Of a stretch of DNA of 64,000 bases, positions 40,237 to 48,531 are shown one piece after another. Origin of the DNA: Mycobacterium sp. AZCC_0083 (GTDB taxonomy: Bacteria > Actinomycetota > Actinomycetes > Mycobacteriales > Mycobacteriaceae). The stretch's first letter is position 1; every line of letters begins with the position of its first letter. The position numbers and the translations under genes were made by a program. The stretch covers positions 186,001 through 250,000 of the forward strand of contig NZ_JACHGP010000010.1 in NCBI RefSeq assembly GCF_014202335.1, given 5' to 3'. A model generated the notes under the pieces. It made no database searches. It had not been told where the DNA came from and saw nothing but the letters and a program-made list of their open reading frames with translations.

Positions 40237-41778
40237 ATGGGTTCGGAGATCAAACCCGGCACCAGCGACACCGGACCAAGGCAGTTGCCCAAGGTCCTCG
40301 GTTCGGTCGACAGCGCCGCCATCGCAATGTCGAGCACCGCGCCGACCATGAGCATCGGCATCGGACTGGGCGTCATCGGCGCCGTCGTCGGCCCCGCAAT
40401 CCCCGCCATGTTCCTGCTGGCACTGTTGCCGATCCTCGGCATCGCCCTGGCCTACTCACGGCTCAACGAGGTGGAGCGCAACTGCGGCAACGGCTATGTG
40501 TGGGTAGGCCGTTCGCTAGGCCCATGGCTGGGCTTTCAGGCGGGCTGGGTAGCCGTCGTGGGCACCACGATCTTCCTCGCCTACGGAAGCCAGGTGTGTG
40601 GCGCGGTGATCCTGCAGTTCCTCAATGAGGTCGAATGGACCTCGATGGGCGGACTGGCGCTCGACCCCACGTCGGTGGCGCTGACCACCGCCGTCGGGCT
40701 GGCGGTTCTGGTCTTGGTGACCCTGGCCGCCATTCGCGGCGCCGATATCGCCGCCGCTGTGCAGCGCTACCTGATCATCTTCGAATACGTCGTCCTGATC
40801 GGGTTCTGCGTCTACGCCATTTTCGTAGGCGCGCATCCGTTCGAGTGGGCGTGGCTGTCCCCCATGAGCGTCGGATCCCCGAAAGTGCTTGCCGCAGGCA
40901 TGGTTGTGGCCGTCTATTTTTACTGGGGATGGGACGCCGCGTTCTGCGTCACCGAGGAGACCAAGAACCCGCGCGATGCCAGCAGGGGTGGCTTCCTGGC
41001 ATTGGCCCTGATGGCGGGAATGTTCGTGCTCGCCGCGATCGCCTTTCAGCGCGTGCTGACCCCCGACGAGATCGTCGAGCAGGGCCCACAGGGCCTGAGC
41101 TACTTCGCGAGCAAGCTCGCCGAACAGCCGATCGCCGGGCTGGCGTTGCTTGCGCTGCTGTTCTCGACGGTCGCCTCGCTGCAGGCTGGTGTCCTTCCAA
41201 CCGCACGGGCAACACTGGCGATGGGCCGCGACCAGACGCTGGGCCGGGTGTGGGCCCGGCTGCACCCGAAGTACGCGACACCTGCTGTCGGCACACTACT
41301 GATCATGACGTTCGCGGCGCTGCTCGCCGGGCTGTCCGTCTCAATCGGCACCCTGAGCACCATCGTCGTCGCCGCCGTCACCTCGGTGGGCCTCCTGGTA
41401 TCGCTGTACTACGGACTGGGGGGTATCGCCTGTGCCGTCCGCTTCCGTGGTGACCTGCGGACCAACCTGGCCGCCGCAGTGAAATCGGTGATCATCCCTG
41501 CCGTGTCGGCGCTAACACTGTTCGGGCTAGGCGGCTATCTCGCCGAGCAATATTGGGTGCAGGACGCGCACTTCGCTTTCGATCCCGAGAACGGCAAGTT
41601 CCTCGTCGCCGTACCAGCCGCGGTCATCGTGGCCGGTCTGGTGGTGTCGGCATGGTCGAAGTGGGCCCGCCGGTCGCCGTACTTCCACGGGTCCGCGGGT
41701 ACCGACGGCGACGCAATCGTGCTCTCTGCAAGCGTTCCCGAGCGGGGGGTCTCGGGAACGCTTGCAGAGAGCAGCTGA
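40237..41778 (+). CDS. APC family amino acid/amine permease
   Basis: 513 residues with about 12 helices. The N-terminal LGSVDSAAIAMSSTAPTMSIGIG and the following YSRLNEVERNCGNGYVWVGRSLGPW match the APC superfamily (the G-x-G and the Tyr/Trp of helix 3). A middle stretch, FYWGWDAAFCVTEETKNP, has the conserved E-E-x-K. It probably imports an amino acid or polyamine. The last ~18 residues (LSASVPERGVSGTLAESS) are encoded inside a perfect inverted repeat and are not conserved-looking. AAGGAG lies 7 bases before ATG 40237. First gene of a three-gene operon. Confidence 0.92.
   Translation: MGSEIKPGTSDTGPRQLPKVLGSVDSAAIAMSSTAPTMSIGIGLGVIGAVVGPAIPAMFLLALLPILGIALAYSRLNEVERNCGNGYVWVGRSLGPWLGFQAGWVAVVGTTIFLAYGSQVCGAVILQFLNEVEWTSMGGLALDPTSVALTTAVGLAVLVLVTLAAIRGADIAAAVQRYLIIFEYVVLIGFCVYAIFVGAHPFEWAWLSPMSVGSPKVLAAGMVVAVYFYWGWDAAFCVTEETKNPRDASRGGFLALALMAGMFVLAAIAFQRVLTPDEIVEQGPQGLSYFASKLAEQPIAGLALLALLFSTVASLQAGVLPTARATLAMGRDQTLGRVWARLHPKYATPAVGTLLIMTFAALLAGLSVSIGTLSTIVVAAVTSVGLLVSLYYGLGGIACAVRFRGDLRTNLAAAVKSVIIPAVSALTLFGLGGYLAEQYWVQDAHFAFDPENGKFLVAVPAAVIVAGLVVSAWSKWARRSPYFHGSAGTDGDAIVLSASVPERGVSGTLAESS
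41721..41772. repeat. Perfect inverted repeat, 22-bp arms, at the permease 3' end
   Basis: GCTCTCTGCAAGCGTTCCCG+AG (41721-41742) and its exact complement at 41751-41772 flank an 8-base loop CGGGGGGT. The element lies wholly inside the permease coding region and ends 4 bases before its TGA stop codon; the next gene starts 18 bases after it. RNA from either strand would form a 22-bp hairpin. No T-tract follows, so it is not a classic terminator. Confidence 0.95.
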
Positions 41779-41789
41779 GGCCAGACATC

Positions 41790-43217
41790 GTGCAGACGAT
41801 ATTCGAACGCCAGCCACCTGCGCCCGCTCTTGTCGACCGCTCGTTGGCGGACTCGGTACTGACTCCGTTCTGGCTCGATGACCTGCCGGACACGGCTATT
41901 TATGCACGGTTGGCGGGAGCGCCAACGCGCCGCTTCGATCTCGTGATCGTCGGCGCGGGCTACACCGGCCTGTGGTCGGCGCTGCGCGCCAAGCAACGCA
42001 ACCCGGGCATCACGGTGGCGGTGATCGAAGCCAACACGATCGGTTCGGCGGCGTCGGGGCGCAATGGTGGATTCGTCGAAGCGAGCCTGACCCACGGCAC
42101 CTACAACGGAGGCCGCCGTTGGCCTGATGAGATCGAGCGCCTCGAGGATCTCGGCGTCGGCAACCTCGACGGTATCGAGGACACTGTCAGGTCGCTGGGC
42201 CTGGACTGCGAGTTCGAACGCAGCGGGTCGATCGCGGTCGCGGTGGAGCACTATCAGGCAGAAGAACTGGCTAGAACGGCCGATGTACCCGGTACCCGGT
42301 ATCTCGACCAGAGCGCTGTCCGCGGCGAGGTGAACTCACCGACCTACCGCGCCGGGCTGTGGTCGACGAACAGTTCCGCCCTGGTGCATCCCGCGAAACT
42401 GGTCACCGAGTTGGCCCGCGCCGCCACCGATCTCGGTGTCGAAATATTCGAGCACACCAGAGCCGTGGCCATCGAACGCCGCCGCCCCGGCGCTACCATG
42501 GAGATCCGCACCGAAGACGGATCGGTGCGGGGTGACCGCATCATTTTGGCGACCAACGCCTTTCCCTCGTTGCTGCGTCGGTATCGGTTTCACACCGTCC
42601 CGGTGTATGACTACGTGCTGGTGACCGAGCCGTTGAGCGCCATTCACCTGCGGGAGATCGGTTGGCACCGTCGTCAGGGCATTTCGGATATGTCGAATCA
42701 GTTCCACTATTACCGACTGACCGGCGACAACCGGATTCTGTGGGGCGGCTACGACGCGGTGTACCACTTCGGCGGAGCCATCAGATCAAGCTACGAAAAC
42801 CGCGAAGTCACCTACCGGCGCCTGGCTGCACATTTTTTCACGACGTTCCCGCAACTCGAAGATGTCGCTTTCACACACCGGTGGGCAGGGGTGATCGACA
42901 CCTCGACGCGCTTCTGCGCCTTCTTCGGCTCCGCGCGCGGCGGCCGGGTCGCCTACGCAGCGGGCTTCACCGGCTTGGGTGTGGGGGCCGCTCGGTTCGC
43001 TGCCGATGTCATGCTGGACCGCCTTGATGGAACCCCGACCGAGCGGACCCGACTCAAGATGGTGTCAACGACGCCGGTGCCGTTTCCTCCGGAACCGCTC
43101 GCGGCGTTGGGGATTGGTGCAGCCCGATGGTCACTCAACCGTGCAGACCATCGCGAAGGCAAACGCAACCTGTTCCTGAAAGCCCTGGACGCGGCAGGCT
43201 TGGGATTCGACTCGTGA
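41790..43217 (+). CDS. FAD-dependent amine/amino acid oxidase (DAO family)
   Basis: 475 residues. The FAD-binding Rossmann motif is DLVIVGAGYTGLWSALRA near residue 50, then the DAO-type TIGSAASGRNGGFV loop, which in the gamma-glutamylputrescine oxidase/PuuB branch contacts FAD. The middle has YRAGLWSTNSSALVHPAKL and the C-terminal FAD contact is YAAGFTGLGVGAAR. It oxidises an amine or N-alkyl amino acid, releasing H2O2 in the cytosol. GTG 41790 lies just after the inverted repeat. With the permease and the amidohydrolase it forms a likely uptake-and-degradation operon. Confidence 0.88.
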   Translation: MQTIFERQPPAPALVDRSLADSVLTPFWLDDLPDTAIYARLAGAPTRRFDLVIVGAGYTGLWSALRAKQRNPGITVAVIEANTIGSAASGRNGGFVEASLTHGTYNGGRRWPDEIERLEDLGVGNLDGIEDTVRSLGLDCEFERSGSIAVAVEHYQAEELARTADVPGTRYLDQSAVRGEVNSPTYRAGLWSTNSSALVHPAKLVTELARAATDLGVEIFEHTRAVAIERRRPGATMEIRTEDGSVRGDRIILATNAFPSLLRRYRFHTVPVYDYVLVTEPLSAIHLREIGWHRRQGISDMSNQFHYYRLTGDNRILWGGYDAVYHFGGAIRSSYENREVTYRRLAAHFFTTFPQLEDVAFTHRWAGVIDTSTRFCAFFGSARGGRVAYAAGFTGLGVGAARFAADVMLDRLDGTPTERTRLKMVSTTPVPFPPEPLAALGIGAARWSLNRADHREGKRNLFLKALDAAGLGFDS

Positions 43218-43227
43218 TAGGCGCGCC

Positions 43228-44871
43228 ATGACAGCCACACCGGCTGCGGACCTGCTGTTCGTCAACGGCCAGGTGCGGACCATGAACCCCCAAGACCCCT
43301 GGCACACCGCCGTAGCGGTAACCGCGGGCCGCATCACCGCCCTCAGCGAGGCGGCCACCGCAGCGCGCGGCGCCGGCACCGAGGTGATTGACCTGGACGG
43401 CCGGATAGTCCTGCCCGGCTTCATCGACGCCCACATCCATCCCGTCGTGGCCGGAGTGGAAAGTACCCAGGTCGATCTCACCGCCGCCCGCACGGTCGAG
43501 GAATGTCTCGACACAGTCAACGCCTACGCACAGGCCCATCCCCAGCGGGAGTGGATTACCGGCGGCGGATGGTCAATGGAACTGTTCGACCAAGGGACAC
43601 CGACTCGCGCGCTTCTCGATCAAGTAGTGGCGGACCGCCCCGTGTATCTGACCAACCGCGATCACCACGGCGCGTGGGTCAATTCGTTGGCGCTGAAACG
43701 CGCAACGATCGACAGCATCACGCCCGACCCGCGTGACGGCCGCATCGAACGTGACGACACGGGAACGCCCACCGGCATGCTCCAAGAGGGCGCGATGGGC
43801 CTTGTCTCCCAGCGTATTCCGCCGCTAACCCCACAGGAGGGGTTGGCCGGGCTGCTGGCAGCCCAACAAACACTGCACCGCTACGGCATCATCGGCTGGC
43901 AGGACGCATTACTAGGCGACTCGCCGCTCATGGCCAACGTCTCCGACGCCTACCTCGACGCGATCACCGGTCAGCTCTTGACCGCGAAAGTGGTGGGTGC
44001 CCTCTGGTGGGACCGAACTCGCGGTGCCGAACAGATCGATGAACTCGTGCAACGCCGAGATCACCACGGGCAGTTGGGGTTAAACACCGGCACCGTGAAA
44101 ATCATGCAGGACGGCATTGCCGAGAACTTCACCGCGGGGATGCTCACACCGTACTTCGATTGCTGCGGCCACCAGACGGGTAACTCCGGGCTGAGCTTCG
44201 TTGACCCGGAGCAGCTGGGCGGCTACGTGACCGAGCTCGACCGGTTGGGCTTCCAGGTACATTTCCACGCCCTTGGCGATCGCGCGGTGCGGGAAGCCCT
44301 CGACGCCGTCGAAGCGGCCCGGAACGCCAACGGTGTATCAGACAACCGCCACCACCTGGCACACCTACAGGTCGTCGACCCCGCCGACATCCCCCGCTTC
44401 GCGCAGTTGGGTGCTACCGCGAATATCCAACCCCTGTGGGCGACACACGAGCCGCAGATGGACCAGCTGACGATCCCATTTCTCGGCGCCGACCGGGCAG
44501 CCCGCCAGTATCCGTTCGCCGATCTGGCCAGCACCGGCGCGAGCATCGCTGCGGGTAGCGACTGGCCGGTCAGCGACCCGAATCCCTGGGCAGCGATCCA
44601 CGTCGCCGTCAATCGCCGTAACATCGACACACCCGGCGAGGTATTCCTGCCCGAACAGCGGATCGACCTCGAGGCCGCCATCGCGGCCTACACAGTGGGC
44701 TCGGCTTACGTGAACCACTGGGACGACACCGGGGTGATCCGCGTGGGCGATGCCGCGGATCTCATCGTTCTCAACGGCGACCCCTTCACCGCGCCCATCG
44801 ACATGATCGGGCACACCTCCGTCGACATGACGTTCGTCGACGGAATGTGCGTCCACGACGCTGACCGATGA
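43228..44871 (+). CDS. Amidohydrolase family 3 protein (YtcJ type)
   Basis: 547 residues. GFIDAHIHPVVAG is the metal-binding HxH, followed by GGGWSMELFDQGTPTRALLD and the YLTNRDHHGAWVNSLAL stretch found in YtcJ-like enzymes; HFHALGDRAVREALDAVE and AAGSDWPVSDPNPW hold the later His and Asp ligands. Cytosolic hydrolase of an amide, imine or cyclic C-N bond. It starts 10 bases after the oxidase stop, so both are cotranscribed. It probably opens or cleaves the compound imported by the permease, but the substrate is unknown. Unrelated in sub-family to the amidohydrolase at 10084. Confidence 0.9.
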   Translation: MTATPAADLLFVNGQVRTMNPQDPWHTAVAVTAGRITALSEAATAARGAGTEVIDLDGRIVLPGFIDAHIHPVVAGVESTQVDLTAARTVEECLDTVNAYAQAHPQREWITGGGWSMELFDQGTPTRALLDQVVADRPVYLTNRDHHGAWVNSLALKRATIDSITPDPRDGRIERDDTGTPTGMLQEGAMGLVSQRIPPLTPQEGLAGLLAAQQTLHRYGIIGWQDALLGDSPLMANVSDAYLDAITGQLLTAKVVGALWWDRTRGAEQIDELVQRRDHHGQLGLNTGTVKIMQDGIAENFTAGMLTPYFDCCGHQTGNSGLSFVDPEQLGGYVTELDRLGFQVHFHALGDRAVREALDAVEAARNANGVSDNRHHLAHLQVVDPADIPRFAQLGATANIQPLWATHEPQMDQLTIPFLGADRAARQYPFADLASTGASIAAGSDWPVSDPNPWAAIHVAVNRRNIDTPGEVFLPEQRIDLEAAIAAYTVGSAYVNHWDDTGVIRVGDAADLIVLNGDPFTAPIDMIGHTSVDMTFVDGMCVHDADR

Positions 44872-44967
44872 CCCGTCGCCGGCTGTCGTCAGCCGAGCCA
44901 GGGCGATCGAAACTCCGGTGCCAGTCGGGGTTTCCTTGCCGCCGCTCGGCGGTGGTCTGATGTTCTG

Positions 44968-45297
44968 CTAGGCGGTGATGCGCATCTCGGCCACCCGATC
45001 ATCATCGACGCGGAAGGTAAACGTGCTGGCACCGTTGAAGCCGTCGCCGCCGACGTCGGCAATGACGACTACCTCGGCGTCATCAGTGAGGTAGAAGTGA
45101 ATCACCCTCACTGTCACGTGTTTTCCGATGAATTCGCGGTCGCTCCATCGTCGGATCGCCTCGCCGCCGTGGAATTTGCGTCCCCAATCGTCCACGACTC
45201 CCAGATGCGGGACGAAGGCCGCCACGAAGGCGTCGGTGTCGCGAAGCTTCGCGGCGTCAAACACATTGCGGACTGCTGGTGGCAGCGCTGGGGTCAC
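44968..45297 (-). CDS. SnoaL/NTF2-like small protein
   Basis: 109 residues with the NTF2-like cone fold pattern: an N-terminal helix (AVRNVFDAAKLRDTDAFVAAF), a VVDDWGRKFHGGEAIRRW segment with the conserved charged residues, then four beta strands (VTVRVIHFYL, AEVVVIADVGG, ASTFTFRVDDDRVAEMRI). Such proteins are small isomerases, hydrolases or ligand binders; no function is assignable. The GTG start overlaps an upstream TGA (GTGA, 45294-45297), which closes a possible 39-codon frame. Confidence 0.8.
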   Translation of the reverse strand: MTPALPPAVRNVFDAAKLRDTDAFVAAFVPHLGVVDDWGRKFHGGEAIRRWSDREFIGKHVTVRVIHFYLTDDAEVVVIADVGGDGFNGASTFTFRVDDDRVAEMRITA

Positions 45298-45413
45298 GGC
45301 ATTCCTTCGTTCGTTACGGAGACATCGGCACGCCGGCGGACGACGTCATCGGCGGCGACGCCAGCCGTGATCAACACGGCCAGCGCACCGATTGGCGGGA
45401 GTAGGCATTGCAA
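45294..45413 (-). CDS. Possible 39-residue small membrane protein
   Basis: A short frame from TTG 45413 reads LQCLLPPIGALAVLITAGVAADDVV and then a charged tail ending in GMP. It has one hydrophobic helix and its TGA overlaps the GTG of the SnoaL-like gene, the coupling pattern seen at many real junctions here. An AGGG tract lies before the TTG. Against it: a weak start, tiny size and no recognised family. It may instead be a remnant of a longer lost gene. Confidence 0.25.
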   Translation of the reverse strand: MQCLLPPIGALAVLITAGVAADDVVRRRADVSVTNEGMP

Positions 45414-45503
45414 GTAGGACCCTGTTCGACTGACGTGATGCTGACCGTCGTGTGCCTCGCCGAGGCCCTGATTACGGGTCGGTGGTGAACGATGGCGACA
45501 GTG

Positions 45504-46280
45504 TCATCGGGTGGTGTAGCCGCCGTTGGCGAGAATGGTTTGCCCGGTAATCCACCAACCGTCGCTCACCAGGAACCGCACCACCGGGACGATGTCTTGG
45601 GGGTCGGTCAGCCCAGTCTTGGTGAACTTGGACAGATCAGCAGCGTTCTGGTTGTACGTCGCGGACTCGGTCGTTTCCTGACCGTAGAAGAAGGGAGTCT
45701 CCATCGGTCCAGGGGCAATCGCCGTCACCGAGATGCCGCGCTGCCCGAACTCCTTGGACGCCGCCCTGGTGAAATGTTCGACCGGAGACTTGGATCCGGC
45801 ATAGATCGAGTACGAACCGGTGAATGCGGCCACCAGGGAGGTCACCACCGTTGCGATCTTGCCGCCGTCGGACACGTGCGTGCCAGCCTGCTGGATGAAG
45901 AAGAACGCGGTCTTGGCGTTGATCGCAAAGATACGGTCGTAGTCCGCTTCGGTGACCGCCGCGATCGGTTTCTTTATCACCATGCCGGTGGTATTGATCG
46001 CGATGTCGATCGAGCCGCCGAGCGCCTCTTTGGCGTCTCCGAACAGCTTCTCCACCGCGGCGGCCGTGGTGAGGTCGGCCTGCAACAGATGTGCGTCGAC
46101 CCCGGTAGCCTTGATCGCCGCTGCCGTCTCCTCGGCATCCGATTGCGTTGCGGCACTGTTGTAGTGCACCGCGATCCCTTTGGCGCCGTGTTCGGCGAGA
46201 TCGCGTGCGATCAGCCCGCCGAGGTTCTTTGCTCCGCCGGCGATGAGCACGGTCTTGCCAGCGATGGTGTGATCGGCCAT
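45504..46280 (-). CDS. Short-chain dehydrogenase/reductase
   Basis: 258 residues of the classical SDR type: TVLIAGGAKNLGGLIARDL as the cofactor motif, AINTTG in place of NNAG, the catalytic Ser in VVTSLVAAF and the Tyr/Lys pair in YAGSKSPVEHF, and WITGQTILANGGY at the C-terminus. The Ala-Lys-Asn-Leu-Gly cofactor loop and YNSA after the second strand suggest NADP(H). The substrate is unknown. A GGGGGA ribosome-binding site precedes ATG 46280. It is divergent from an AraC regulator that probably controls it. Confidence 0.92.
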   Translation of the reverse strand: MADHTIAGKTVLIAGGAKNLGGLIARDLAEHGAKGIAVHYNSAATQSDAEETAAAIKATGVDAHLLQADLTTAAAVEKLFGDAKEALGGSIDIAINTTGMVIKKPIAAVTEADYDRIFAINAKTAFFFIQQAGTHVSDGGKIATVVTSLVAAFTGSYSIYAGSKSPVEHFTRAASKEFGQRGISVTAIAPGPMETPFFYGQETTESATYNQNAADLSKFTKTGLTDPQDIVPVVRFLVSDGWWITGQTILANGGYTTR

Positions 46281-46318
46281 AGTCCCCCAATCGTCGTGTC
46301 GCGAAATGATAGCTACCG

Positions 46319-47269
46319 GTGGCGGGGACGGCTTTCGAAAACCTACAGTGGTTGCGGAAAAGCCGTGGCGCGGAGCGGACGCGCACGAGGTGGAGGGATG
46401 GCCCCCGGGCAGTGACGAGTTTGCGCAATGAACAGCGGGCCCCTTCGCCGAGGACGGTGTTGGCGAGGAATACAGTTGTGGCAGCCGGGGTGGGCTTTTC
46501 GTTTGTCGAGGAAGCGATTTCCCAACCGACCGACTGGTGCTTCAACGAGGACCACCACGTCATGGTCGTGCACCGAAACGGCGTGCTCGCGTCGATGGAC
46601 AGCGAGTTCGAAAGCGGGCCGTCGGGTCAGATTCTGCCCAAAGTCGGCGACATTTGGGTCATCCCCGCCGAGCAGCGCTATGCGGCTCTGGCCCACGGAC
46701 AAACGGTCGGGTTCTGCGAGATAACGATTCCGACGACACTGCTGGGCGGACGCTCCATTGCGCCCCGGCTGGGCCACCGTGACGGGCTGTTGTACGCGAT
46801 GACCGAACGGTTGGCTGGCCTAGGTCAGCGGGACGACGACGTCGCCGAACTCATGCGGCAGGGCATCGGCGACCTGGTCAGGCTGCACTTGTGTGACAAG
46901 TACGCGTTGGGCTCCACCGGTGGGTCTCGGCGAGTAGACGTGGACAGTGCGAACCTGCGCCGGTCGATGGTGGACTACGTCGAGGGCAATCTAGGCGCGC
47001 CGATTAGCGTCGCCGACATGGCCTGCCACGCACAGATGTCGATGACGGACTTCCTGCGGGAGTTCCCAGCGGCATTGGGCACCACACCGCACCAGTTCGT
47101 CCTTGAGCGTCGGATGAAGAGAGCCCGCGCGATGTTGGCATCGAGATCCCACACGGTCACCGAAATCAGTGTGCTGGTCGGGTTTTCGACGCCCAGCCAT
47201 TTCGCCACCACCTTCCGCCAGCGGGTCGGGGTCAGCCCAACCGCCTACCGGCGCACACTACAATCCTGA
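46319..47269 (+). CDS. AraC family transcriptional regulator
   Basis: 316 residues from GTG 46319, or about 285 from GTG 46412; the start is uncertain, and the later one leaves a more normal 131-base promoter region to the divergent SDR gene. The N-terminal half is a cupin-like effector domain (VMVVHRNGVLASMDSEFESG, VGDIWVIPAEQRY). The C-terminal half is the AraC double HTH: ISVADMACHAQMSMTDFLREF, GTTPHQFVLERRMKRARAML and TEISVLVGFSTPSHFATTF with GVSPTAYRR. Likely regulator of the SDR gene, or of the EstB-like gene downstream. Confidence 0.9.
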   Translation: MAGTAFENLQWLRKSRGAERTRTRWRDGPRAVTSLRNEQRAPSPRTVLARNTVVAAGVGFSFVEEAISQPTDWCFNEDHHVMVVHRNGVLASMDSEFESGPSGQILPKVGDIWVIPAEQRYAALAHGQTVGFCEITIPTTLLGGRSIAPRLGHRDGLLYAMTERLAGLGQRDDDVAELMRQGIGDLVRLHLCDKYALGSTGGSRRVDVDSANLRRSMVDYVEGNLGAPISVADMACHAQMSMTDFLREFPAALGTTPHQFVLERRMKRARAMLASRSHTVTEISVLVGFSTPSHFATTFRQRVGVSPTAYRRTLQS

Positions 47270-47295
47270 GTTCATGTCGCTGATGTGCAACGACT

Positions 47296-47319
47296 CGCCG
47301 AACGTGTTGTCGTTCGGTG
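47296..47319. terminator. Hairpin between convergent AraC and esterase genes
   Basis: CGCCGAACG (47296-47304) and CGTTCGGTG (47311-47319) pair over nine positions with one G-U (or mismatch on the other strand), leaving a TGTTGT loop. It sits 27 bases past the AraC stop and 39 bases past the end of the convergent esterase gene, where a shared terminator would be expected. There is no T-run, as is common in mycobacteria. Confidence 0.45.
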
Positions 47320-47357
47320 ATGGCGTCCGTTGCTGCCTCGGTTTAGACCAGGGCCTC

Positions 47358-48506
47358 TCAGGACAGCGCGTCGTAGACGAGGTTGAAGTAGCGATTGGTC
47401 CGGGCGGAGCCCTCGACACCCGGGCCCATCTTGTTCATCACGTAGGCGATCGTCGTACGCCGATCGGGGTTCATCGTCTCCCATGAGCCACCCCAACCGC
47501 CCCAGAAGCAGATCTTCTCGTCAGGCACGAACGGAATGGATTCCGGCGCAGGTAATCCGAAGCCGAGTCCCCAACGGATGCGGTGCCCGGCCAGCACCAG
47601 GTCGGGCCCGTCGCACTGCACTTCGAAGATCTTCTCGATGGTCTCGGGGCGAAGGAGTCGCACGCCGCCGACCGCGCCGCCGAGCGAGACAGACGACAGG
47701 ATCCGCGCCAGCGCACGCGCGTTGGTGTGGCCATTGACGGCACCCATGTCGGCGGCGCGCCACTCCAGGGTGTTCGCGGCCGTGGGGTCCGGCGCGGGAC
47801 CGGTGAAAGTCTTCAGCATCTGCTCGGTCCACTGGTCCAGCGGTGGGAGGCCCTCCATCGGATCTGCCGCGGGGATGATCTCTGCGATCCGCGCGAAATC
47901 CTCGGGCGCGGTACCGATCTGGAAGTCCGCGCCCAGTGGGCCTGCGATCTCGTCGGCGACGAACTGCTTGAGCGTCTTACCGGTGACACGCCGTACCACC
48001 TCACCGATCAGGTGACCGTGCGTCAGGGCGTGGTAGCCCGACGCCGTACCAGGCTCCCACCACGGCGCCTGCGCGGCGAGCATGGCCGTGGATTTCTCCC
48101 AGTCATAGACGTCCTCGATGACGACGGGTTGGTCCCAGCCCGAAACGCCGGACGTATGGGTGAGCAGATGTCGGAACTCGACCTCTTCCTTGCCGTTCGC
48201 GGCGAACTCCGGCCAGACACTCGCGACACGCGTGCTCGGCTCGATGAGACCGCGATCGATCACCATCAGGCCCGCGAGCGCGGTCACCGTCTTGGTGGAG
48301 GACCAGACGTTGACGATGGTGTCCGCCGTCCACGGCCTGGTCTTGGCGGCGTCCGCGTGGCCACCCCACATGTCGACGACGGTCTCACCGCCGATGTCGA
48401 TCGCGATGGCGGCGCCGACCTCGCCACCGGTGGTGATCTCGTCGGCAAGTGCCTCGGCGACCTTGTCGAAACGGGCGTCCCAGTGTCCGTGAACCACTTT
48501 GTCCAT
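47358..48506 (-). CDS. Serine esterase of the beta-lactamase (class C/EstB) family
   Basis: 382 residues. The SxxK nucleophile motif is SSTK at residues 69-72 in VNVWSSTKTV. The YxN equivalent is the Tyr in SGYHALTHGHLIGEVV, the form seen in LipE/EstB-like esterases rather than penicillinases. The C-terminal part has GWGGSWETMNPDRRTTIAYVMN in place of the KTG box. No signal peptide, so a cytosolic esterase of unknown substrate and unlikely to give beta-lactam resistance. It is followed downstream by the AraC gene in convergent orientation; upstream is glgX, 25 bases away on the same strand. Confidence 0.88.
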   Translation of the reverse strand: MDKVVHGHWDARFDKVAEALADEITTGGEVGAAIAIDIGGETVVDMWGGHADAAKTRPWTADTIVNVWSSTKTVTALAGLMVIDRGLIEPSTRVASVWPEFAANGKEEVEFRHLLTHTSGVSGWDQPVVIEDVYDWEKSTAMLAAQAPWWEPGTASGYHALTHGHLIGEVVRRVTGKTLKQFVADEIAGPLGADFQIGTAPEDFARIAEIIPAADPMEGLPPLDQWTEQMLKTFTGPAPDPTAANTLEWRAADMGAVNGHTNARALARILSSVSLGGAVGGVRLLRPETIEKIFEVQCDGPDLVLAGHRIRWGLGFGLPAPESIPFVPDEKICFWGGWGGSWETMNPDRRTTIAYVMNKMGPGVEGSARTNRYFNLVYDALS

Positions 48507-48531
48507 CGAGCCATCATGCTCTGGGCCGCAA

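Noticed and set aside
41743..41778. Classical intrinsic terminator at the permease end
   Set aside because: The perfect hairpin is inside the coding region and no T-tract follows, so I list it as an inverted repeat of unknown role.
47358..48506. Beta-lactamase giving drug resistance
   Set aside because: No signal peptide, a YHA-type motif instead of YxN and no KTG box; it is an EstB/LipE-like esterase.
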